Position numbers and translations under genes: made by a program
Notes under the pieces: model-generated
Told to the model about the DNA's origin: nothing
The model's database searches: none
The model's input: the letters and a program-made list of their open reading frames with translations, nothing else
Part shown: positions 7,869 to 13,324 of the stretch, in pieces
How positions within the stretch are numbered: position 1 is the stretch's first letter
Layout of the letters: each line of letters begins with the position of its first letter
DNA from: Saprospiraceae bacterium
GTDB lineage: Bacteria; Bacteroidota; Bacteroidia; Chitinophagales; Saprospiraceae
Length of the DNA: 16,871 bases
Direction: 5' to 3'
Assembly (NCBI GenBank): GCA_013361075.1
Contig: JABWAJ010000072.1
Location: forward strand, 1-16,871

Positions 7869-8378
7869 ATGGAAAATGTACAGACAGCCCCCGTCGTCAC
7901 GACACCTGAAGCGCTTTTAGCACACTGGCAGGGGCATCGCCGGTTGACCCGAAAAGTAATCCAGGCCTTTCCCGAAAAGGATTTTTTGAGTTTCAGCGTT
8001 GGCGGCATGCGCCCTTTTGCCGTGTTGGCTATGGAAATTTTGGACCTGACCGAACATGGCATCAGAGGCATCGTAACGGGCAGTTATCCCGAGGTTCACG
8101 AACTGCCGCACCATGCGAATAATCACGACCGCATGCCCAAAACCCAGGCGGCTTTTCTGGCAAAATGGGATGAAGTCACGGAAGCCCTCAACGAACTTTG
8201 GGCGCAAATTCCTGCCACGCGGTTTCAGGAAATCAATGTCGCTTTCGGGCAGTATGAAAATGCCAATATTGATACAATTTTGTATTTTATTGACAACGAA
8301 ATCCACCACCGGGCACAAGGCACGGTCTATTTGCGCGCCCTGGGCATTGAGCCGCCTGCATTTTGGGATCGGTATTGA
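7869..8378 (+). CDS. DinB superfamily protein (putative metal-dependent hydrolase/thiol transferase fold)
   Basis: This 169-residue protein has the four-helix-bundle pattern of the DinB/YfiT superfamily. Helical segments alternate with the conserved histidine of the second helix (H63 in LTEHGIRG) and the closing motif NEIHHRAQGTVYLRALGIEP (H146, H147). These histidines are the likely metal ligands. FWDRY at the C-terminus is common in the family. The start ATG 7869 follows an AT-rich leader with no Shine-Dalgarno sequence. Family members include thiol-S-transferases and damage-inducible proteins of unknown activity, so the reaction cannot be named. It follows the WYL regulator gene by 64 bp, which suggests co-regulation, and is followed by a hairpin shared with the convergent DoxX gene. 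Confidence 0.9.
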   Translation: MENVQTAPVVTTPEALLAHWQGHRRLTRKVIQAFPEKDFLSFSVGGMRPFAVLAMEILDLTEHGIRGIVTGSYPEVHELPHHANNHDRMPKTQAAFLAKWDEVTEALNELWAQIPATRFQEINVAFGQYENANIDTILYFIDNEIHHRAQGTVYLRALGIEPPAFWDRY

Positions 8379-8422
8379 GAAATTCGGGGATGTGTAAGCT
8401 GAGTCTCCGAGAAAAATGATTC

Positions 8423-8456
8423 GCATGACTCACGTTTGTGAGTTCATGCCTTTTTT
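8423..8456. terminator. Hairpin terminator between the convergent DinB and DoxX genes, probably bidirectional
   Basis: GCATGACTCAC (8423-8433) pairs with GTGAGTTCATGC (8438-8449), with one bulged base and a GTTT loop. CTTTTTT follows on the + strand. On the minus strand the hairpin is followed a few bases later by ATTTTTCTC, so it may end both transcripts. The stop codon of the minus-strand DoxX gene (8446-8444) lies within the stem. Confidence 0.75.
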
Positions 8457-8818
8457 GCCGCTTCCATTTTGTGAAACAAAAAATAAGAAACGCCCAGCGG
8501 CACAAAGAACAGCAACGGAAAGATCACCTGAAAACTAAATCCGTCCACAGCCCAATTGCTCACTGCTGCGCCGATAAAATTGAGGGCAAATCCAAAATAA
8601 GCCCATTCTTTCAGCCTTGCGGGTACGACGGGCAGTACGAGGGCGAGCGACCCAAGAATGCTGAAAACATTGATCATCGGACCAAAATACGACGGGTAAC
8701 CATAATGCTCCATGCCCGCTTTGGACACCTCGCTGCCGAAGAAAATAACGGTCATGACGCCGCACCAGAAAAAGATGATGCCTGTGGCAATCCAAAAAAT
8801 GATTTTGTTTTTATTCAT
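8444..8818 (-). CDS. DoxX-like four-helix membrane protein
   Basis: This 124-residue protein consists almost entirely of four hydrophobic helices: about residues 5-28 (IIFWIATGIIFFWCGVMTVI), 45-65 (FGPMINVFSILGSLALVLPV), 72-89 (WAYFGFALNFIGAAVSNW) and 96-113. A conserved-looking polar loop (EHYGYPSYFG) lies after the first helix, as is usual for the DoxX-like family (PF13564 type). It is expected in the inner membrane; the molecular function of these small proteins is unknown. It is the last gene of a minus-strand run with the ArsR-type regulator and the AHSA1 protein, 42 bp after the AHSA1 stop. It ends in a hairpin terminator. The start ATG (8818) is the only sensible one. Confidence 0.85.
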   Translation of the reverse strand: MNKNKIIFWIATGIIFFWCGVMTVIFFGSEVSKAGMEHYGYPSYFGPMINVFSILGSLALVLPVVPARLKEWAYFGFALNFIGAAVSNWAVDGFSFQVIFPLLFFVPLGVSYFLFHKMEAAKKA

Positions 8819-8860
8819 GATTGATTAGTTTTTTTGGTGTGATCCCAGGTATCATCCCGA

Positions 8861-9364
8861 TTAAGCATTTAAAATGAGGAGCAATTCGTCCAGACGAGCG
8901 AGGGTCGACTTCATGCCCGCCTCCATGCCCATGCTGATGACCATCTCCAAATCGGTAAGGGAGGCGTAGGTGACTACACTTTCCACGACAGTATGTGCGC
9001 CCTTGTCGGTGAACGTAACCACCCAAGTTGCCCGGGGAAATTCTGTGTTAATTTCGCCTGCTTCGTTGCTGAAAGCATCGGAGGTGGTATAAAAATCAAT
9101 CGGTTGAATGCTGAGAAATTCCGTCCAGCCCCAATATTCGCGGCCATCGGGTTCCACCATGGCGTAGTGCCAATGCCCGCCTGCCCGAAATTCCATGGAC
9201 TTTGTTTTCGCCGTAAGCGGTTTCGGAGCAAACCACTGGTCGAGCAGTTCGCTTTTGGTGTAGCAGTCCCAGACCACCTGGCGGCCTGCAGCAAACTCGC
9301 GGCGCATGGTAAGGGTATTGTTTTCCTTATCCACAAGGAAGTCGAAATAGAGATTATTGTTCAT
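8861..9364 (-). CDS. SRPBCC/AHSA1 family protein (START-like ligand-binding fold)
   Basis: This 167-residue protein resembles the AHSA1 branch of the SRPBCC superfamily. Its features are TLTMRREFAAGRQVVWDCYT, the SELLDQWFAPKP segment, FRAGGHWHYAMVEPDGREYW, the WTEFLSIQPIDF strand and a long C-terminal helix (MGMEAGMKSTLARLDELL). The frame stays open up to 9454, but ATG 9364 (MNNNLYFDF) is chosen because the segment above it is the regulator gene read in another frame. The ATG overlaps the end of the regulator gene by 11 nt (ATGAACAATAA), which points to translational coupling. Such proteins are very often encoded next to an ArsR-type repressor and bind small hydrophobic ligands or act as polyketide-cyclase-like enzymes; the ligand here is unknown. 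Confidence 0.92.
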   Translation of the reverse strand: MNNNLYFDFLVDKENNTLTMRREFAAGRQVVWDCYTKSELLDQWFAPKPLTAKTKSMEFRAGGHWHYAMVEPDGREYWGWTEFLSIQPIDFYTTSDAFSNEAGEINTEFPRATWVVTFTDKGAHTVVESVVTYASLTDLEMVISMGMEAGMKSTLARLDELLLILNA

Positions 9365-9680
9365 TTTTATTCGATTTAAGCGTTTCCAACAAGTGGTCGA
9401 GCTGGTCGAAACGCTGTTCCCAGATTTTGCGAAACTGCTCCAGCCACTGGTCAATTTCCTTCATTTTATCCATTTGGAGTTTGTAATAAATTTCTCTTCC
9501 CTGCTGCTGCTGGCTCAATACGTCGCACTCGGTAAGGATTTGGAGGTGTTTGGAAACCGCTTGCCGGCTTGTATTGAAATGGGCTGCCAAAGCATTGGGA
9601 GTCATCGCCTGCACGGCAATCAGGGCGATGATGGCCCTCCTGGTAGGATCGGCAATAGCTTGAAAAATGTCTCGTCGCAT
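9354..9680 (-). CDS. ArsR-family winged-helix transcriptional repressor
   Basis: This 108-residue protein starts at ATG 9680 (MRRDIFQAIADPTRRAIIAL, the classic N-terminus of this subfamily). The HTH core is TPNALAAHFNTSRQAVSKHL (about residues 27-46), followed by the wing with EIYYKL (about 63-68) and a Trp-rich C-terminal helix (IDQWLEQFRKIWEQRFDQL). The frame is open up to 9764, but that extension covers the promoter and operator, so the shorter start is preferred. No cysteine metal-site motif (ELCVCDL type) is present, so it is probably not a metal sensor; it belongs to the group that accompanies AHSA1/SRPBCC genes. It heads a three-gene minus-strand operon. A perfect inverted repeat sits over its own promoter and suggests autorepression. 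Confidence 0.93.
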   Translation of the reverse strand: MRRDIFQAIADPTRRAIIALIAVQAMTPNALAAHFNTSRQAVSKHLQILTECDVLSQQQQGREIYYKLQMDKMKEIDQWLEQFRKIWEQRFDQLDHLLETLKSNKNEQ

Positions 9681-9687
9681 GGTTGGG

Positions 9688-9721
9688 TGTATATTTGCAA
9701 ATATTCGGTTGCAAATATACA
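9688..9721. promoter_or_regulatory. Perfect 13-bp inverted repeat, probable operator of the ArsR-type regulator
   Basis: TGTATATTTGCAA at 9688-9700 and its exact reverse complement TTGCAAATATACA at 9709-9721 are separated by 8 bp. The site ends 8 bp upstream of the regulator's ATG (9680). Its distal arm contains the minus-strand -7 element TATATTTG. A dimeric winged-helix repressor bound here would block transcription. Operator function is inferred from symmetry and position. Confidence 0.8.
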
Positions 9722-9743
9722 TGCAACGATTTGATTGCGCAAT
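9712..9743 (-). promoter_or_regulatory. Promoter of the arsR-AHSA1-doxX operon
   Basis: On the minus strand, ATTG (9743-9740) is followed after 20 bp by TATATTTG (9719-9712). This is a full match to the Bacteroidota -7 element TAnnTTTG and a 3-of-4 match to the -33 TTTG. Transcription would start about 25 nt before ATG 9680. Confidence 0.7.
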
Positions 9744-9815
9744 TTTTTTTGATCTTTTTTTCAAATCCTGAAGTGCATTGTTGTGAAGTTAAGCGCATAC
9801 CATCAAGCTTGGTAA

Positions 9816-10066
9816 ATTCCCGGAGCAGGCTCTGCCGGCTGTGTTTTAGCCAACCGGCTTTCTGAAAACCCGGCGAATAAAGTATTGCTCCTTGAAGCTG
9901 GCGGGCCCGATAAAAAATGGAAATCGGCATCCCGGCTGCGTATCGAAACCTACGCGGGACTGAAGTAGACTGGGGGTTTTGGACAGAACCACAACCACAC
10001 GTCAACAATCGGAAAATCTACCTTCCACGAGGAAAAACTACAGGCGGCGGATACCATGCTTCCTAA
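9816..10066 (+). pseudogene. Decayed N-terminal fragment of a GMC-family oxidoreductase gene
   Basis: Two frames joined by a shift at about 9965 read as the FAD-binding start of a glucose-methanol-choline oxidoreductase. The first part (from 9816) gives GAGSAGCVLANRLSENP then KVLLLEAGGPDKKW. That is the GxGxxG dinucleotide-binding motif and the Glu at the end of the second beta strand. It then hits TAG at 9966. The second part, from GTA 9965, gives VDWGFWTEPQPHVNNRKIYL and PRGKTTGGG, the second conserved family motif, and stops at TAA 10064-10066. Loss of a single G near 9965 would explain the shift. An in-frame TAA lies immediately upstream at 9813, and the remaining roughly 450 residues of a normal family member are absent. 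This is clearly a dead fragment; the protein family is well supported by the motifs. Confidence 0.88.
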
Positions 10067-10356
10067 CCAACTGAATATGTAATACTTATAACCAAAAACT
10101 AGTGGTTTTGAATAATGCACAAATCCCTGAAAAAAGAATAGAAAATTGCCTGTAACACAGCATTTGTAAGCATTTAATGATTGTTTCTATGTTTTAAGCC
10201 GGCAATTTCAGTGGATTACCTGCAAAAGCCCAAACAAATTCCTCCCCTGTACTTGCTTTTATCTGATCGTTTGAGTATTTTGCATACTGTATAGTAGGCT
10301 ACCCCATTCTGCGTGACTCTAATTTGACATTTAAAGGTAAAATAAAACTTAAACCC
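10067..10356. other. AT-rich intergenic region without a supported gene
   Basis: No start-to-stop frame with protein-like character is present. A 34-codon open stretch on the minus strand (about 10295-10197) reads like protein (TGEEFVWAFAGNPLKLPA) but lacks an ATG, so it is at most another gene remnant. No clear TAnnTTTG promoter could be found upstream of the next gene. Confidence 0.5.
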
Positions 10357-11811
10357 ATGAAAAATCTTCTCGTGATTCTTCTATTATTTATTGGCACTTC
10401 GTCGTATGGACAAATCATTTATTCGCAAGACGACTTGAATATTAGTGGTCCAGAAATTATAAAAATAAGTGATGGAGGCTATCTGCTAAATACTTATTAT
10501 TCGAGCTATACCCCTAATTCTAGTCCGATTGAGGGTGTGAATAACTATAAGCTAATGAAACTGGACTCAGAAGGGAATATCATCTGGTCTATATTAAATG
10601 CATATTTTTCGCCATTAGGAATGTTTGAAAACAGTGACGGGAGTTTTGTTGCTATAAATCGTAAGTTTACAGGAGATTTTTTTGTTTGCAACTGGATAGG
10701 ATACCAATGGGGTGAAAAAATATTTTTCACAAAAATAGACGATGAAGGGAATTTATTGAACCAATTTGAATTAAACCCGGGATGTGAAAATAGTCTAAGA
10801 AGTGTTCTTAAAGTATCTGCTGATAAATATGCAGTTGTTGCTGTCTATCACCAGGTTCCGCCGGGCTGGGCTGGCACACCGCCCGAAGGCCATTTGTTTT
10901 TTATGGATGATGACGGAAACATAACTGCAGATCACGTTTATCCAAACATTTCTTTTAACTATGCAGATCTATTCCTGGCAGATCAAAATAAGATCAACCT
11001 GGTTTATATAAATTCAAACGAAAATCTTGTATTGAATGTGTATAATCTTTCGTTTAATCTCATTTCTTCTACTGAATATCCCAATACCGGTAATTTATTT
11101 CCCTCTTCTTCGCATATAGAAAAAATTGATGCTTACAAACAACTGACAAGTAATAATATTAGCTTGGCGGTTTTTTATAGAATTGGCACTAATATATACT
11201 TGAAATTATTAACTTTTGACACTGCATTTAATGTAATTGGCAATTATGATTATCCCTGGTCAAGATATACTTCAGATCGCCTTGATTATGAAATAAATGG
11301 CAATTTCGCGATTGCCAATACGGTTCAAGACAATAATGGAAACAACATGATTCAAGTTAATTTATTTGCCCCTAATGGGCTTTTATTAGATTCAACAATT
11401 TTAGACATAGCCTCGAACGCTGAAAGAGTTTCCAGTTTAACTTTCGATCATGAAAATGAAATTCTAATTGGAGGTAGTTTTAATTGCTGTAATTTAAATG
11501 CATCGGTTGGCCCGGCTAAGTCGTTTCTTTCATTTGGTCATAATTTCATTACAACTTCAGAGGAGCAAGAATTTCCTGAGAAAATACAAATATTCCCAAA
11601 CCCGACAATTGGAAATTTACAAATAGAATCAAGCAATTCTAAAATAGTGCGCATTGATATCTACGATAAATTGGGCAGAATAGCTTTTTCAAGCGTAGAT
11701 CAAAATGGGATGCAAAGCATTGATATTTCTGAGCTTTCGGCGGGGATGTACTTTGTGGTCTTAAAAGATGGGGATGGTAATAATTCCGTAAAAAAAGTAG
11801 TATTGGAATAA
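10357..11811 (+). CDS. Secreted protein with T9SS type A C-terminal sorting domain, otherwise unknown
   Basis: This 484-residue protein starts at ATG 10357; the open frame extends upstream to a TTG, but the signal peptide MKNLLVILLLFIGTSSYGQ fixes the ATG. The central 390 residues contain repeated beta-propeller-like phrases (NYKLMKLDSEGNIIWS, FFTKIDDEGNLLNQFEL, LFFMDDDGNITADHVY, VNLFAPNGLLL). In related T9SS proteins such phrases form a WD40/kelch-like propeller. The C-terminal 75 residues form a type A sorting domain (IQIFPNPTIGNLQIESSN, IDIYDKLGRIAFSS, LSAGMYFVVLKDG). No enzyme motif is recognised. The gene is strikingly AT-rich: 17 G+C of 60 bases at 10441-10500, against 40 of 60 at 12421-12480 in the aminotransferase gene. 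Its last 112 bp overlap the convergent lipoprotein frame. Transfer from another Bacteroidota genome is inferred. Confidence 0.85.
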   Translation: MKNLLVILLLFIGTSSYGQIIYSQDDLNISGPEIIKISDGGYLLNTYYSSYTPNSSPIEGVNNYKLMKLDSEGNIIWSILNAYFSPLGMFENSDGSFVAINRKFTGDFFVCNWIGYQWGEKIFFTKIDDEGNLLNQFELNPGCENSLRSVLKVSADKYAVVAVYHQVPPGWAGTPPEGHLFFMDDDGNITADHVYPNISFNYADLFLADQNKINLVYINSNENLVLNVYNLSFNLISSTEYPNTGNLFPSSSHIEKIDAYKQLTSNNISLAVFYRIGTNIYLKLLTFDTAFNVIGNYDYPWSRYTSDRLDYEINGNFAIANTVQDNNGNNMIQVNLFAPNGLLLDSTILDIASNAERVSSLTFDHENEILIGGSFNCCNLNASVGPAKSFLSFGHNFITTSEEQEFPEKIQIFPNPTIGNLQIESSNSKIVRIDIYDKLGRIAFSSVDQNGMQSIDISELSAGMYFVVLKDGDGNNSVKKVVLE

Positions 11812-11963
11812 GCCCTTGTTGAGGATCCTCCTTCATATAAGGATTCGTAATTCATCATTTGATGGTCCTTTTGCGACATCGGACAACCACAATCCGTTGC
11901 ACGGCAGCCGGGTGCGAGGCTGATGATCAGGAAAAGCAGGGCGGGAAGATTGAGCTTTTTCAT
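11700..11963 (-). CDS. Small putative lipoprotein with a CxC-type motif
   Basis: This 87-codon frame starts at ATG 11963. It begins MKKLNLPALLFLIISLAPGC, a short signal peptide ending in a plausible though non-ideal lipobox with Cys20, and continues RATDCGCPMSQKDHQ with Cys25 and Cys27. Small Bacteroidota lipoproteins with a Cys-x(4)-Cys-x-Cys-Pro-Met arrangement are familiar, but their function is not known to me. About the first 48 codons lie in otherwise unassigned DNA. The last 37 codons are antisense to the 3' end of the AT-rich secreted protein gene and look unrelated to a lipoprotein, so the native 3' end may have been lost and replaced. The gene is divergent from the aminotransferase gene, with 96 bp between the starts. 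The N-terminal part is fairly secure, the end is not. Confidence 0.55.
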   Translation of the reverse strand: MKKLNLPALLFLIISLAPGCRATDCGCPMSQKDHQMMNYESLYEGGSSTRAYSNTTFFTELLPSPSFKTTKYIPAESSEISMLCIPF

Positions 11964-12059
11964 GATAGGAAAGGCTAAGAGAACACCTGAACGTCTATAA
12001 AGTAAGACACAAATATCAACAAAATCCCCTACATTCATCCCATCAAAAAAAACCACGCC

Positions 12060-13271
12060 ATGAACGACGCTTTCCGCGCCCAATTTCCGGCCCTGGGCCG
12101 TCAGCACAACCACCGCCCGCTGGTTTTCCTCGACGGTCCTGCGGGTGTGCAGGTTCCGGAGTCCGTCATCGAAGCCATTTCCGGTTACTACCGCACTTCC
12201 AACGCCAATACGCACGGGGCTTTCCTCACTACCCGCGAAACAGATGCGATGATGGAGGCAACCCGCGAAAAAATAGCCACTTTTTTGGGTGCTGAAAACA
12301 GCCACACCATCTCGTTGGGGCAAAACATGACGACGCTCAACTTTGCGCTCAGCCGGGCCATCGCCCCGTTGCTGCACCCTGGCGATGAAATCCTCATCAC
12401 CCAACTCGACCACGAATCGAACCGTGCGCCCTGGCTCGCTTTGCGCGAACGGGGGGTCGTTGTGCGCGAAATCGGCATCAAACCCGATGCTACGCTTGAT
12501 TACGAAGACATGGCTGCCAAAATCAATGAGCGCACACGCCTCGTGGCCATGGGTTATGCCTCCAACCTGAGCGGCGCAGTAAACGATGTAGCATTGGCCC
12601 GGCAGCTTACTCATCGGGCAGGTGCCTGGCTACTGGTAGATGCCGTACACTACGCGCCCCATTTTCCCATCGATGTTGCAGCTTTGGGTTGCGATTTCCT
12701 GCTTTGCTCGGCCTATAAATTCTACGGCCCCCACGTAGGCATCCTGTACACCCGCCCCGGCCTGCTCGACCGACTGCAACCCTACCGACTACGCACGGCT
12801 TATCAACATGCCCCCTACTCCATCGAAACCGGAACGCTGAACCATGCGGCCATAGCCGGTGTAGGTGCTGCAGTGGACTTCATCGCCTCTATCGGAGAAG
12901 GGCCTACCCTGCGCGCCTGCCTGCTGGATGCCATGCAAACCATTGGGTTGCACGAGCGGGAAATGGTGTTGAAACTCTCAAAAGGCTTGTCGCAAATGGC
13001 AGGTGTAGCCATCGTTGGGCCGGGCCTGGATGAAACCCTGCGCGCACCAACCCTGGCGTTGACCGTTGCCGGAAAACGACCGGAAGAAGTTTGCCAATTG
13101 TTGGCGGAACAAAATGTCTGCGCCTGGGACGGGCATTTTTACGCCATCCGGGCCACTGAAGTCCTTGGTTTGCTGGAGAATGGCGGTGTGACCCGGATGG
13201 GCATTTCGGCGTATACCAATGTGGAGGATGTGGATGCTGCCCTGGTAGCAATGCAGCAGGTTGTTGCCTGA
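12060..13271 (+). CDS. PLP-dependent class V aminotransferase, cysteine-desulfurase-like VC1184-type family
   Basis: This 403-residue protein has full family length. It starts at ATG 12060 and shows the fold-type I signature of the NifS/CsdA superfamily. Features are FLDGPAGVQVPESVIEA (24-40), SNANTHGAFLTTRETDAMM (47-65), the PLP phosphate region SLGQNMTTLNFAL (85-97), DHESNRAPW (117-125), the PLP-binding Asp in LVDAVHYAPH (D194, H197), and the Schiff-base lysine K220 in LLCSAYKFYGPHVG. Near the C-terminus, where cysteine desulfurases carry the sulfur-accepting cysteine (RAGHHCA in CsdA), this protein has WDGHFYA (356-362) with Tyr361. It is therefore probably not a classical desulfurase. The pattern matches proteins annotated as the VC1184 family, whose substrate is not known. 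It stands alone between a divergent lipoprotein gene and a gene with its own promoter. Confidence 0.9.
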   Translation: MNDAFRAQFPALGRQHNHRPLVFLDGPAGVQVPESVIEAISGYYRTSNANTHGAFLTTRETDAMMEATREKIATFLGAENSHTISLGQNMTTLNFALSRAIAPLLHPGDEILITQLDHESNRAPWLALRERGVVVREIGIKPDATLDYEDMAAKINERTRLVAMGYASNLSGAVNDVALARQLTHRAGAWLLVDAVHYAPHFPIDVAALGCDFLLCSAYKFYGPHVGILYTRPGLLDRLQPYRLRTAYQHAPYSIETGTLNHAAIAGVGAAVDFIASIGEGPTLRACLLDAMQTIGLHEREMVLKLSKGLSQMAGVAIVGPGLDETLRAPTLALTVAGKRPEEVCQLLAEQNVCAWDGHFYAIRATEVLGLLENGGVTRMGISAYTNVEDVDAALVAMQQVVA

Positions 13272-13295
13272 GGTTTGGGTAAAAAAATATATTTG
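13263..13295 (+). promoter_or_regulatory. Promoter of the EAD11-like membrane protein gene
   Basis: GTTG at 13263-13266 is followed after 21 bp by TATATTTG at 13288-13295, an exact TAnnTTTG -7 element. The expected leader is about 25-30 nt before ATG 13325. The -33 element overlaps the last codons of the aminotransferase gene. Confidence 0.65.
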
Positions 13296-13324
13296 TTAGA
13301 ATAACCAACTATGGCAAAGAAATC

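Noticed and set aside
8438..8824. 128-codon + strand frame across the DoxX gene
   Set aside because: It is antisense to a protein with four clear transmembrane helices; the frame is rich in charged residues without a motif.
9681..9764. N-terminal extension of the ArsR-type regulator
   Set aside because: It would place the promoter and the perfect inverted repeat inside the coding region; MRRDIFQAIADPTRR is the usual family start.
10143..10208. 8-bp inverted repeat AAATTGCC...GGCAATTT
   Set aside because: The arms are short and about 50 bp apart in AT-rich DNA with no T-tract; this is expected by chance.
11824..11835. Palindrome GAGGATCCTC after the AT-rich secreted protein gene
   Set aside because: It has no loop and no following T-run, so it is not a terminator; it is too short to assign any role.
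11964..12614. Upstream part of a 304-codon minus-strand frame covering the aminotransferase 5' region
   Set aside because: It is antisense to the class V aminotransferase gene, which has clear family motifs; only the portion from ATG 11963 has signal-peptide character.
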